From Kushneria indalinina DSM 14324 (GTDB lineage: Bacteria; Pseudomonadota; Gammaproteobacteria; Pseudomonadales; Halomonadaceae), in the NCBI RefSeq assembly GCF_003385845.1, contig NZ_QRDJ01000008.1, positions 62,001 through 126,000 on the forward strand: a DNA stretch of 64,000 bases. The letters are read 5' to 3'. The first letter of the stretch is position 1. The number at the start of each line of letters is the position of its first letter. This document shows, piece after piece, positions 35,607 through 44,591 of this stretch. Made by a program: the position numbers and the translations under genes. The notes beneath the pieces were generated by a model. It did no database searches and was not told the origin of the DNA. It saw only the letters and a list, made by a program, of their open reading frames with translations.

Positions 35607-37304
35607 CTAGTAGGATGCGCGACGATACTGACGATAGCGCGGGCGCCAGAAGTTGGCGTCGATCGCCTGGCGAATGGTGTCGTCATCGGTTTCAAGCGCC
35701 ACGCCGTCCTGCTGGGCACGCCGGGCCACGGCGATGGCGATCTTGCGGCTTACTTCCTGGATGTCCGACAGCGGCGGCAAAACGGCGCCCTTGCCTTCAA
35801 TCGCCACCGGTGAGCAGTCGGCCAGCGCTCTGGAGGCGGCCATCAGCATGCCATCGGTGATGCGCGAGGCTTTCGCGGTAATCGCGCCCAGCCCGACACC
35901 CGGGAAGATATAGGAGTTGTTGCACTGGGCGATGGGAATTTTGCGCTCGCCAATGGTGACCGGCTTGAAGGGGCTGCCGGTGGAGACCAGCGCTTCACCG
36001 TTGGTCCACTCGAGAATCTCGCGCGGTGTGGCCTCGATGCGAGAAGTCGGGTTGGACAGCGGCATGACCAGCGGCTCGCGGCAGTGCTCGTGCATGGTTC
36101 TGATGACGTTTTCGGTAAAGAGACCGCGCTGGCCCGAGACACCGATCAGGATGGTGGGTTTGGCATTGCGCACCACATCGATCAGCGCCAGGTCCCCACT
36201 GCCGGTGTCCCAGTCGCTGAGGTCGGCGCGCTTTTGCACCAGACGGCGCTGGAAGTTGACCAGGTTGCTCATGTCATCGGTCAACAGGCCATAGCGGTCG
36301 ATCATGAAGATGCGCTTGCGCGCCTCCTCCTCGCTGAGCCCCTCTTCCTGCATGGCCAGCACGATGTGCTCGGCGATGCCGCAGCCTGCCGAGCCGGCGC
36401 CGACGAAGGCCACGCGCTGCTCTGAGAGCTTTTCACCCTTGGCCTTGCAGGCTGAAAAAAGCGTGCCCAGCGCCACGGAGGCGGTGCCCTGGATGTCATC
36501 GTTGAAGCAGCAGATCTCGTCGCGATAGCGCTCCAGCAGCGGCATGGCGTTGGCCTGGGCGAAATCCTCGAACTGAATGATGGCGTTGGGCCAGCGGCGC
36601 TTGATGCCCTGAATGCACTGGTCGACGAACTCGTAGTACTCCTCACCGGTAACACGCTCGTGGCGCCAGCCCATGTACATCGGATCGTCCAGAAGATCCT
36701 GATTGTTGGTGCCGACATCCAGCACTACCGGCATGGTATAGGCCGGGCTGATGCCACCGCAGGCGGTGTAGAGCGAGAGCTTGCCGATCGGAATGCCCAT
36801 GCCGCCGATGCCCTGATCGCCCAGCCCCAGAATGCGCTCGCTGTCGGTAATCACCACCACCTTGACGTTGTCCTTGGTGGCACTGTGCAGGATATCGGTG
36901 ATGTAGTCGCGGTGATCATAGGAGATGAAGATGCCGCGGTGGGAGCGATAGATCTGGGAAAAGGACTGGCACGCCTCGCCGACGGTGGGCGTATAGATGA
37001 TCGGCAGCATCTCTTCGAGATGGTCTTCCAGCAGGCGAAAGAACAGCGTTTCGTTGCTGTCCTGAATCGAGCGCAGATAGATGTGACGATCCAGGTCGCT
37101 GGACTGCTGTTCGTACTGCTGATAGGCGCGCTCGGCCTGCTCCTCGATGGTTTCGATGTTCTGCGGCAAAAGACCCAGCAGGTTGAACTGAATGCGCTCT
37201 TCAAGCGAAAAGGCACTGTCCTTGTTGAGCAGCGGTGTTTCGAGCAGGGTGGGCCCTGAGTGCACGATATAGAGCGGGCGAGAGGGATTCTGGGACATCG
37301 TCAT
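35607..37304 (-). CDS. maeA: NAD-dependent malic enzyme
   Basis: The 565-residue protein has the same length as E. coli SfcA/MaeA and its signatures: [11 protein letters not shown], the NAD loop [27 protein letters not shown]-region (residues about 145-175) and [14 protein letters not shown]. It decarboxylates malate to pyruvate with NAD, linking the citric acid cycle and glycolysis. Starts at 37304 and 37298 are both possible. It is a single gene, convergent with the amidase cluster. Confidence 0.93.
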   Translation of the reverse strand: MTMSQNPSRPLYIVHSGPTLLETPLLNKDSAFSLEERIQFNLLGLLPQNIETIEEQAERAYQQYEQQSSDLDRHIYLRSIQDSNETLFFRLLEDHLEEMLPIIYTPTVGEACQSFSQIYRSHRGIFISYDHRDYITDILHSATKDNVKVVVITDSERILGLGDQGIGGMGIPIGKLSLYTACGGISPAYTMPVVLDVGTNNQDLLDDPMYMGWRHERVTGEEYYEFVDQCIQGIKRRWPNAIIQFEDFAQANAMPLLERYRDEICCFNDDIQGTASVALGTLFSACKAKGEKLSEQRVAFVGAGSAGCGIAEHIVLAMQEEGLSEEEARKRIFMIDRYGLLTDDMSNLVNFQRRLVQKRADLSDWDTGSGDLALIDVVRNAKPTILIGVSGQRGLFTENVIRTMHEHCREPLVMPLSNPTSRIEATPREILEWTNGEALVSTGSPFKPVTIGERKIPIAQCNNSYIFPGVGLGAITAKASRITDGMLMAASRALADCSPVAIEGKGAVLPPLSDIQEVSRKIAIAVARRAQQDGVALETDDDTIRQAIDANFWRPRYRQYRRASY

Positions 37305-37457
37305 GACTCGCTGTAGACAGAAAGTGAAGGGATACCCAGGACGCGGTGTGCAGGGTATCGATGGGGTCGTTCACCGCCGGCGGCGTTCCCACTATAGCCA
37401 TCTCCCGGAACGCGACACAGCGCAACCATGGCCTGACGCGTACGCCAGCCATATTGA

Positions 37458-38816
37458 TCAGCTGTTCAGTGACATCAAAAGCAGTGGCAGCATCATGTAA
37501 AGCTCAGGGTGTGACTCACCGTTGACGCGAAGGTCCCGGCTGTCCATTTGTACATCCACACGGTAGCGCTCGCCGTCGCGGACCAGCAGCCCCTCCTGTT
37601 CGAGCCCGTCAAGCAGCGACGCCGGTCGTCGGGCGTTCGGGCCGGACCGCGTGACCAGCCGCTCAAGCAGCGTGCGATCCGAGGCCATGTCCAGCGTCAG
37701 GGCTGCGCGGCCCAGCGCTGACGTGACGGGAGAGCGCTCGCTACCATCGCCCGGTTCGAGATTGATGGCCAGCTTGCCTTCCAGCGACCCCCGCGGCGTA
37801 TCCAGACCGGCCACCGTGGTTTCAAGCGTCGGCGCCCCCTGAAGGACCGCCATCAGGTACTGGGTCATCATCTGCTGCACCTGCCCCGAGACCTGATCCT
37901 CGTCCAGGGAATCATCCAGAGTGGACAGGCCGATCAGCAGATGACGCGTGGCGTCGCGGGGCAGGCCCTTGAGCAGCAGGGTCTGGGTGGCATTGTTGAT
38001 GATCAGTGGCTCGGCAAGCGACGGAGAACGCATCAACATGTTGCTGAGCTGCCAGGACCCGGTCATCGACAGGCCCTCATCACCGCTGTCCCGCAGCTGC
38101 GCCTGACCGTCCAGGCCCAGCTTCAGGGCCACGTCTTCGCTGTCATTTTGATAGTGCAGCTGGCCCAGCGTGGTCTTGAGACGGCCATCCCAGAAGTTGT
38201 CCATATTGGGCCAGTCGGGGCCGCCGGCGCCGCTGCTTTCAAGCCTGAGCGACTTGAGCACCAGAGTGGCATCGTCACTTGTGAAATTCAGCGACGGGAT
38301 CGAGACGTCTGAAGCGGTGCGGTCATCGTCCAGACGGTAGTGGCCTTCCATACCGCCCCAGGCCAGTCGCGCGCCCGGCACTTCAGGCACCTTGGTCTCT
38401 TCAAAGGCCGGCGAGCGCCAGTCGATGTCGACGTCATTGTCAAAGCCCACGGTGGTTGTGGCCTCAAGCGCCGGCTGATCGCCGAAATAGTGCGCCACGG
38501 TGGGCTGATGCTCACCCAACTCGGGCGTACTGTCGATGTGCGCCCAGCCAAAGCCCCATGGGCCGTGGGTGATGTGGTGATGCACATCGACCGGAAAGGG
38601 GCCATCTTCGGTGTCGATAACGGTGTGGGTCACGGCCTCGGAGGTGCGCCAACCCCGGTCATAACGGGTCACTTCCGTGGGGACGCTGGTGGAGATCTGA
38701 CCCACGCCCTGGCGAAATTCCTGCTCGATCCGCTGGCCGGTGTACCAGGGCGCTGCAACGCCTGCCGCCACGATAATCACCGCGGCGATACCAATAATGC
38801 CCGTTGTCTTGCGCAT
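37458..38816 (-). CDS. YdgA family (DUF945) protein
   Basis: The 452-residue protein begins with a hydrophobic anchor (MRKTTGIIGIAAVIIVAAGVA, residues 1-22) followed by APWYTGQRIEQEFRQ, the standard start of DUF945/YdgA proteins. The rest is beta-rich and repetitive, in the extra-cytoplasmic part. Its function is unknown; related E. coli proteins are inner-membrane anchored with a large periplasmic domain. It stands alone, about 50 bases from the CvfB-like gene. Confidence 0.8.
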   Translation of the reverse strand: MRKTTGIIGIAAVIIVAAGVAAPWYTGQRIEQEFRQGVGQISTSVPTEVTRYDRGWRTSEAVTHTVIDTEDGPFPVDVHHHITHGPWGFGWAHIDSTPELGEHQPTVAHYFGDQPALEATTTVGFDNDVDIDWRSPAFEETKVPEVPGARLAWGGMEGHYRLDDDRTASDVSIPSLNFTSDDATLVLKSLRLESSGAGGPDWPNMDNFWDGRLKTTLGQLHYQNDSEDVALKLGLDGQAQLRDSGDEGLSMTGSWQLSNMLMRSPSLAEPLIINNATQTLLLKGLPRDATRHLLIGLSTLDDSLDEDQVSGQVQQMMTQYLMAVLQGAPTLETTVAGLDTPRGSLEGKLAINLEPGDGSERSPVTSALGRAALTLDMASDRTLLERLVTRSGPNARRPASLLDGLEQEGLLVRDGERYRVDVQMDSRDLRVNGESHPELYMMLPLLLMSLNS

Positions 38817-38868
38817 GAAGATTCCTGAACGTTCGTGTGATGTTTTGAAGGTCAGCGTTCGGTGCCGG

Positions 38869-39720
38869 TCATGACTTGTCTACCTGTCGTATCCCATCGT
38901 TATCGATGGTAATCAGGCCCTGTTTATAGAGTCCGCCGATGGCCTTTTTGAAGTTGCCCTTGCTCACACCAAAGGTGCGCTGGATCAGGGCCGGATCGCT
39001 CTTGTCGCTGATGGCAAGCGTACCGCCTGCCTTTTGCAGCCGTTCAAGAATCTGCTCGGCCAGGGGCTCTGCCAGCACTTCGCGACGGGGCTGCAGGCTC
39101 AGGTCTACCTTGCCGTCGTCACGTATCTGGCGAATGTAGCCCCTGGTATGGGTCCCCATGCGCAGCGGGCGAATCGCTTCGCTCTTGTGCAAAAGCCCCC
39201 AGTGGCGATGGTTGATGATGGCATTGAAGCCCAGATCGGTCGGGCCGGTAATCAGCAGGTCGACTTCCTCGTCACGGCCGTAGTCGGCCGGCTCGCGACT
39301 CAGGTAGCGATCCAGTCGCATCGAGGCGGTAATGCGTTGGGTGCGATCATCCAGATAGGCGACCACCACGCAGCGATCCCCCTGACGCAGCGGCCGGCTG
39401 GTGCGCTCCTCAAAATGTGGCAGCAGCAGATCCTTGGGCAGCCCCCAGTTCAGAAAGATGCCGACCGGGGTGCGCTCGACCACCTCAAGGGCGGCAAACT
39501 CGCCAACCTGAATTTTGGGTCGCTCGGTGGTGGCAATCGGGCGGTCTTCACTGTCGAGATAGAGAAATACCCGCAGCGAGTCGCCCGGCTCGGTAGACGT
39601 CCCCCGCGGTATCTGGCGCGTCGGCAGGAGTATATCGCCCAGCGTGCCACCGTCGAGAAACAGCCCGATAGACGACGTTCTGAGGATTTCCAGCGTATTG
39701 AAACGGCCCATTGCCGGCAT
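38869..39720 (-). CDS. CvfB-like S1 RNA-binding protein
   Basis: The 283-residue protein has several S1-like domains and the C-terminal winged helix of the CvfB/YitL family: it starts MPAMGRFNTLEILRTSSIG with FLDGGTLGDILLP and ends in KGNFKKAIGGLYKQGLI. Relatives bind RNA and affect virulence and translation. The start at 39720 is preferred over ATGs further upstream, which lack the family's N-terminal alignment. Cellular role here: cytoplasmic RNA binding (family inference). Confidence 0.8.
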   Translation of the reverse strand: MPAMGRFNTLEILRTSSIGLFLDGGTLGDILLPTRQIPRGTSTEPGDSLRVFLYLDSEDRPIATTERPKIQVGEFAALEVVERTPVGIFLNWGLPKDLLLPHFEERTSRPLRQGDRCVVVAYLDDRTQRITASMRLDRYLSREPADYGRDEEVDLLITGPTDLGFNAIINHRHWGLLHKSEAIRPLRMGTHTRGYIRQIRDDGKVDLSLQPRREVLAEPLAEQILERLQKAGGTLAISDKSDPALIQRTFGVSKGNFKKAIGGLYKQGLITIDNDGIRQVDKS

Positions 39721-39843
39721 GGTCAGGCCCCGTGAACAGGATGAAAACGCCATGTTAACGCAAACGCAGCGATGGCGGGCAGGGGAAGGGCATCCGTGAT
39801 GCACGGCTTGTCATGGCCGTGGGGCAGTGCAATCCTTTTATCC

Positions 39844-39890
39844 GGAGATGGCATGCCTCCCGAAGCGCCCGCTTCAAACCATCACGTCCT
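39844..39890 (+). promoter_or_regulatory. Weak fluoride riboswitch-like element upstream of crcB
   Basis: The segment reads GGAGATGG...CTCC (stem 39844-39847/39857-39860), then a short GAAGC/GCTTC hairpin (39862-39875) and CATCACGTCCT. This resembles the crcB RNA motif: a GGxGATGG stem, a hairpin, and a [G/C]AT[G/C]AC..CCT tail. The expected pseudoknot pairing between the loop and the tail is poor, so it is tentative. It lies about 120 bases before the crcB start. Confidence 0.25.
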
Positions 39891-40008
39891 GTCGCGACGT
39901 GGTTGATGATGCCTGCAGCGCATCCTGCCCGGGGTGCGAGCGCAGGCGCGTGTCGACATGCCGTTGTCGACCGCTGCCTCGACATTATCGAGATTCGAGG
40001 AGTGCCGC

Positions 40009-40398
40009 ATGTGGTTTTCCATTCTTGCCATCGGTCTTGGGGCCGCGCTGGGCGCCAATCTGCGCTGGGCGCTGTCACTGGCGCTCAATGCGCTGTTTCC
40101 ACCCCTGCCGCCCGGAACGCTGGTGGCCAATCTGCTGGGGGGCTGGCTGATCGGGGTCGCCTTTGCGCTGTTCAATCTCCTGCCGGAGTTGAGCCCGCAC
40201 TGGAAGCTGTTTGTTGTGACCGGATTTCTGGGCGCGCTGACGACCTTTTCCACCTTTTCACTGGAAATCACCGGACAGCTGCAGGCCGGTCGCTATCTGA
40301 GTGCTTTTGCCGGCATCAGCGCCCATCTTGCAGGATCGCTGCTGATGACGGCACTGGGGATGGCCTGCGTGGCGCTTGTGCATCAGTGGCTGCGCTAG
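40009..40398 (+). CDS. crcB: Fluoride efflux channel CrcB/Fluc
   Basis: The 129-residue protein has four hydrophobic helices and the CrcB marks GANLRWALS, GTLVANLLGGWLIG (Asn in the pore) and TFSTFSLE. It forms a dual-topology fluoride channel that removes toxic fluoride from the cytoplasm. The start at 40009 has GAGGAG about 8 bases upstream; the longer in-frame ATG at 39934 is less likely. A possible fluoride riboswitch lies upstream. Confidence 0.93.
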   Translation: MWFSILAIGLGAALGANLRWALSLALNALFPPLPPGTLVANLLGGWLIGVAFALFNLLPELSPHWKLFVVTGFLGALTTFSTFSLEITGQLQAGRYLSAFAGISAHLAGSLLMTALGMACVALVHQWLR

Positions 40399-40423
40399 CG
40401 GCCATTGATGATATATGGCAGCG

Positions 40424-40440
40424 CTGCAATAAAACTGACA
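40424..40440 (+). promoter_or_regulatory. Pho box (PhoB site) upstream of pstS
   Basis: CTGCAATAAAACTGACA matches the PhoB consensus CTGTCATAAAACTGTCA at 14 of 17 positions, keeping both CTG-type repeats and the AT-rich spacer. About 11 bases downstream, TAACCT (40452-40457) is a plausible -10. It implies phosphate-starvation control of pstSCAB by PhoB. Confidence 0.7.
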
Positions 40441-40507
40441 TATTTGCTTGCTAACCTGGCGTCGTGTTGAGCAGCCGCCCCTTTATTCCGGGCGGCATGA
40501 TTACCAA

Positions 40508-40526
40508 CAGGGCGCCAGGCGCCCTG
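40508..40526 (+). other. Inverted repeat in the pstS leader
   Basis: CAGGGCGCCAGGCGCCCTG is a perfect 9-bp inverted repeat with a single central base, 25 bases before the pstS start codon and close to its ribosome site. It could fold in the leader and modulate translation; the role is unknown. Confidence 0.45.
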
Positions 40527-40550
40527 GCGCAAGGGAACGGAGCAATTCTG

Positions 40551-41585
40551 ATGATCAAGCAAGTCGCTGCAGCCTTCATCGCTACCTCGCTGGCGGCCAC
40601 CGCCTCGGCCGCTACCATCACCGGCGCCGGTGCGACCTTTCCCTACCCGGTCTATTCGCAGTGGGCCGATGGCTATCAGGATGAGACCGGCAACGGCCTC
40701 AACTACCAGGCCATCGGCTCCGGCGGCGGTATCCAGCAGATCACGGCCAGTACGGTCACCTTCGGGGCCAGTGACGCGCCGATGACGCCGGAAGAGCTCG
40801 AAGAAAACAGTCTGGTTCAGTGGCCGCAGATCATGGGCGGTGTGGTACCGGTCGTGCACGTGGAAGGGGTCGAGGACGGTGCGCTGCGTCTGGATGGTCA
40901 GACACTGGCCGATATCTACCAGGGTAATATCACCACCTGGAATGATGATGCCATTTCACAGCTCAATCCTGATGTAGAGCTGCCCGATACCCAGATCACT
41001 CCGGTCTATCGCGCTGAAGGCTCGGGCACCAACTTCCTCTTCACGCACTATCTGGCCCAGGTTAGCGAAGAGTTCAAAAACGAGATCGGTGAAGGCAAGT
41101 CGGTCGCCTGGCCTGCCGGTGTCGGTGCCAAGGCCAATGCCGGTGTGGCCAGTCAGGTCAATGGCATCAACGGTGCGATCGGTTACGTCGAATCGGCCTA
41201 TGCCGAGCAGAACAATCTGAACGTGGCGCAGATGGAAAACCAGGCCGGCAACTTCGTGACCGCCGGTAGCGACTCCTTCCAGGCCGCGGCCGCCAATGCC
41301 GACTGGGAAAATGCCGAGGGCATGTACCTGGTGCTGACCAACCAGCCGGGTGACGACAGCTGGCCGATCGTGGGCGCCTCCTTCATTCTCATGCATACCG
41401 AAGTTGACGATGCCCAGGCCGCTCGTGATGCGCTCGCCTTCTTTGACTGGTCGTTTGAAAACGGCGGCGACATGGCTACCGAGCTGGATTACATCCCGAT
41501 GCCGGAAAACGTGGTCAGCATGATCAAGCAGGACGTCTGGTCGCAGATCAAGGACAGCAGCGGCAACGCCGTATGGCAGCAGTAA
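40551..41585 (+). CDS. pstS: Phosphate ABC transporter substrate-binding protein
   Basis: The 344-residue periplasmic protein has a signal peptide (residues 1-20, cut near ASAAT). It has the PstS phosphate site: ITGAGATFPYPVYSQW, then IGSGGGIQQI and FGASDAPM, and later RAEGSGTNFLFT. It binds inorganic phosphate with high affinity. The ATG at 40551 follows GGAG by 8 bases and gives a proper signal peptide; an in-frame ATG at 40464 does not. It heads pstSCAB, under a Pho box. A stem-loop follows its stop. Confidence 0.93.
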   Translation: MIKQVAAAFIATSLAATASAATITGAGATFPYPVYSQWADGYQDETGNGLNYQAIGSGGGIQQITASTVTFGASDAPMTPEELEENSLVQWPQIMGGVVPVVHVEGVEDGALRLDGQTLADIYQGNITTWNDDAISQLNPDVELPDTQITPVYRAEGSGTNFLFTHYLAQVSEEFKNEIGEGKSVAWPAGVGAKANAGVASQVNGINGAIGYVESAYAEQNNLNVAQMENQAGNFVTAGSDSFQAAAANADWENAEGMYLVLTNQPGDDSWPIVGASFILMHTEVDDAQAARDALAFFDWSFENGGDMATELDYIPMPENVVSMIKQDVWSQIKDSSGNAVWQQ

Positions 41586-41609
41586 TCCCTGCTGATGAGC
41601 CGATGTGTC

Positions 41610-41634
41610 AGGCCGGGGCCATGTGCCCCGGCCT
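41610..41634 (+). other. Intercistronic stem-loop between pstS and pstC
   Basis: AGGCCGGGGC (41610-41619) and GCCCCGGCCT (41625-41634) form a 10-bp stem with a 5-base loop, in the 95-base gap between pstS and pstC. It probably raises PstS output over the permease subunits. Confidence 0.65.
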
Positions 41635-41680
41635 CTGTCCACCTGACGAACCCATGACCGTTTATGCACAGGTATGAGCC

Positions 41681-42640
41681 ATGACAACCGGCAGCAGCGT
41701 CACACATAAGGCCGCAGAGGGCGATCGGATGCAGAAGCTGTCGGCAAGTGCCCAGGAACGTGCCGCGCTCAAGCGCAACGGCATTATCGATCGGGCCTTT
41801 GAGTTGACCACCCGAGGCTCGGCACTGATGGTGCTGCTGCTTCTGGGCACCATTACCGGTTCTCTGGTACTGGCCGGCTGGCCGGCCCTGTCGGAGCTGG
41901 GACTTTCCTTTTTTACCGAGGACCGCTGGGCGGCCAACGTCAATCGCTTCGGGGCACTGCCGGCCATCTACGGCACGCTGATCACGTCACTGATTGCGAT
42001 TGCCATCGCCATTCCGGTATCGCTGGGCATTGCGATCTTTCTGACCGAAATTTGTCCGCCGAAGCTGCGCCGTACCATCGGCACCATGGTCGAGCTGCTG
42101 GCGGGGGTGCCCTCCATCATTTACGGCATGTGGGGCATGGAAGTACTGGCACCGTTTCTGCAGTCCCATTTCCCGTCGGTATTCCCGGCTGGTACCGGAC
42201 TGACCACGGCCGGGCTGATCCTGGCGATCATGATCATTCCCTTTATCACCGCCGTGACCCGCGATGTCATGAACACCGTGCCGCCGATCATGCGCGAGTC
42301 CGCCTATGGGCTGGGGTGTACCACCTGGGAGGTTGTGCGTCACGTTATCTTTCCGTCCGTGAAAGCCGGCATGCTGGGCGGCGTGATTCTCGGTCTGGGG
42401 CGGGCGCTGGGGGAGACCATGGCGGTCACCTTCGTGATCGGCAACAACCTGTTTTTGAACGCCACCGTGACCGGGCAGGGCACCTCGATTGCCGCCCTGA
42501 TTGCCAATCAGTTCTCCGAAGCCGATGGTCTGCAGCGTTCGGCGCTGCTGCTGCTGGGTCTTGTCCTGTTTTTGATCACCTTTGCGGTGCTGGCACTGGC
42601 ACGCTTCATGCTCAGACGCATGGAGCATCGGGCCCCATGA
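41681..42640 (+). CDS. pstC: Phosphate ABC transporter permease PstC
   Basis: The 319-residue protein has about six hydrophobic helices and the PstC segments LLAGVPSIIYGMWG and MRESAYGLGCTTWEV (the EAA-type loop). It forms the phosphate channel with PstA. In-frame ATGs at 41681 and 41729 are possible starts. It lies ten bases before pstA. Confidence 0.93.
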   Translation: MTTGSSVTHKAAEGDRMQKLSASAQERAALKRNGIIDRAFELTTRGSALMVLLLLGTITGSLVLAGWPALSELGLSFFTEDRWAANVNRFGALPAIYGTLITSLIAIAIAIPVSLGIAIFLTEICPPKLRRTIGTMVELLAGVPSIIYGMWGMEVLAPFLQSHFPSVFPAGTGLTTAGLILAIMIIPFITAVTRDVMNTVPPIMRESAYGLGCTTWEVVRHVIFPSVKAGMLGGVILGLGRALGETMAVTFVIGNNLFLNATVTGQGTSIAALIANQFSEADGLQRSALLLLGLVLFLITFAVLALARFMLRRMEHRAP

Positions 42641-42650
42641 GGAGCGCATC

Positions 42651-43493
42651 ATGAATCCTGTCTATCGTCGTCGGCGGATGGTCAATCGCACCATCATGAC
42701 GGCATCACTGCTGGCCTCGGCCTTTGGGGTCATCTGGCTGTTTCTGATTCTTTTGACGCTGGTCACCAAGGGCGTCCCGGCCCTGTCGATCGATGTGTTT
42801 ACCGAGCGCACCCGCATGTCCGGCGGCGGGCTGGGCAATGCCATTCTGGGGTCGCTGATCATGACGGCACTGGCTACCGTGGGTGGCACGATCATCGGCA
42901 TTGCGGCCGGTACCTGGCTTGCCGAGTATGGCGGCCGCTCGCGGCTGGCCAATCTCATCCGTTTTATCAACGATGTCCTGCTGTCAGCGCCCTCCATCAT
43001 CATTGGTCTTTACATCTACGCCGTCGTTGTACTGCCGATGGGACACTTCTCGGGCTGGGCCGGCGTGGCGGCACTGATGGTCATCATCATTCCGGTCGTG
43101 ATCCGCTCGACCGAAGATATGCTGCTGCTGGTGCCCAATTCGCTGCGTGAAGCGGCGGCGTCACTGGGCGCGCATCGCTGGCTCATCGTGCTCAAGGTCT
43201 GCTATAGCGGTGCAAGGGCAGGGATCATCACGGGGATACTGCTGGGATGTGCGCGCATCAGCGGCGAGACGGCACCGCTGCTCTTCACGGCGCTCAATAC
43301 CAATCAGTGGAACTTTTTCAACATGGGCGGCGAGATGCCCAACCTGCCGATGGTGCTTTACCAGAACATGACCATCAATTCGTTTATCCCCGAACAGGTA
43401 GCGCTGGCGTGGGCAGGGGCACTGATACTGACGGCTGCGGTGCTGATTCTCAACATTCTGGCGCGCGTGACGTCGGCGCGGTCACAGAAGTAG
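42651..43493 (+). CDS. pstA: Phosphate ABC transporter permease PstA
   Basis: The 280-residue protein starts MNPVYRRRRMVNR after GAGGAG. It has six helices and the motif SLREAAASLGAHRWLIVLKV, the loop that contacts PstB. It is the second phosphate permease subunit, located in the inner membrane. Its start is chosen over an upstream in-frame ATG inside pstC. Confidence 0.92.
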   Translation: MNPVYRRRRMVNRTIMTASLLASAFGVIWLFLILLTLVTKGVPALSIDVFTERTRMSGGGLGNAILGSLIMTALATVGGTIIGIAAGTWLAEYGGRSRLANLIRFINDVLLSAPSIIIGLYIYAVVVLPMGHFSGWAGVAALMVIIIPVVIRSTEDMLLLVPNSLREAAASLGAHRWLIVLKVCYSGARAGIITGILLGCARISGETAPLLFTALNTNQWNFFNMGGEMPNLPMVLYQNMTINSFIPEQVALAWAGALILTAAVLILNILARVTSARSQK

Positions 43494-43514
43494 GCATCGA
43501 GGGGCTTTCATTTC

Positions 43515-44348
43515 ATGAATATGCGATCAGAGAATTTCACCATGGCGCCCAGGCAGACATCCAGGAATGCTTCCGGAAACACCAGTGTGGCAGCCCCTGC
43601 CAAGCTGTCGGTCAATGACCTGAATTTTTACTATGGCGATTTTCAGGCGATCAAGGGGGTCTCGATGGAGATCCCGTCCAATCAGGTGACGGCCTATATC
43701 GGGCCGTCGGGCTGTGGCAAGTCAACGCTCTTGCGCTGCTTCAACCGCATGCATGATCTTTATCCGGGATTGAAGACCGAAGGCGGCCTTTTGCTGGATG
43801 GTCAGGACATCTATGCCTCGGGCGTGGATATCAATCTGCTGCGCGCCCGTATCGGTATGGTGTTTCAAAAGCCGACGCCGTTTCCGATGTCGGTCTATGA
43901 CAATATCGCCTTCGGCGTGAAGCTCTACGAACGATTGTCGCGGCGCGACATGGATGAACGGGTAGAGTGGGCGTTGAAAAAGGCCGCGCTGTGGGGCGAA
44001 GTCAAGGACAAGCTCAAAACCAACGGACAGTCACTCTCCGGCGGACAGCAGCAGCGCCTTTGTATCGCGCGCACCATTGCGGTCAAGCCCGAAGTGATTC
44101 TGCTTGATGAGCCGACCTCGGCGCTGGATCCGATTTCGACCGGCTACATCGAGGATCTGATCCACGAGCTCAAGGCCGACTACACGATCGTGATCGTGAC
44201 GCACAACATGCAGCAGGCGGCACGTGTGTCCGATATTACGGCGTTCATGTATCTGGGCGAGCTGATCGAGTGCGGACAGACCGACCAGATCTTTACCGAC
44301 CCCGCAAAAAAGCAGACCGAAGATTATATAACGGGGCGTTATGGATAG
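43515..44348 (+). CDS. pstB: Phosphate ABC transporter ATP-binding protein PstB
   Basis: The 277-residue ATPase has Walker [10 protein letters not shown] (about residues 62-70), the signature [13 protein letters not shown], and Walker [14 protein letters not shown]. The PstB-specific segments [10 protein letters not shown] and [14 protein letters not shown] are also present. It energises phosphate import. The N-terminal 28 residues are a polar extension. No phoU follows here; a terminator closes the operon. Confidence 0.95.
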   Translation: MNMRSENFTMAPRQTSRNASGNTSVAAPAKLSVNDLNFYYGDFQAIKGVSMEIPSNQVTAYIGPSGCGKSTLLRCFNRMHDLYPGLKTEGGLLLDGQDIYASGVDINLLRARIGMVFQKPTPFPMSVYDNIAFGVKLYERLSRRDMDERVEWALKKAALWGEVKDKLKTNGQSLSGGQQQRLCIARTIAVKPEVILLDEPTSALDPISTGYIEDLIHELKADYTIVIVTHNMQQAARVSDITAFMYLGELIECGQTDQIFTDPAKKQTEDYITGRYG

Positions 44349-44395
44349 GGGGCGTTATTGCGGCTAGAATTTGATCGTTCTGCAGCGCAAGCAAG

Positions 44396-44424
44396 AAAGG
44401 GGGCACAGACGTGCCCCCTTTTGC
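44396..44424 (+). terminator. Rho-independent terminator after pstB
   Basis: GGGGGCAC and GTGCCCCC pair across an AGAC loop, with AAA before the stem and TTTT after it. It is about 50 bases past the pstB stop and closes the phosphate operon. Confidence 0.85.
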
Positions 44425-44591
44425 GTTTCGGACGTATCGGTAGGGTGGTGGCGCACCACACCGATGCATGTCAAGAGGCTAGGCATTGAAAGGTCAAAAA
44501 TATCAATGGCTTGCCTTTATTTGCCTTACTCGGGATGTTTTTGGACTAGGCTTTGATGACATTCCAACAATGACAGGGGATCGACGCATTT

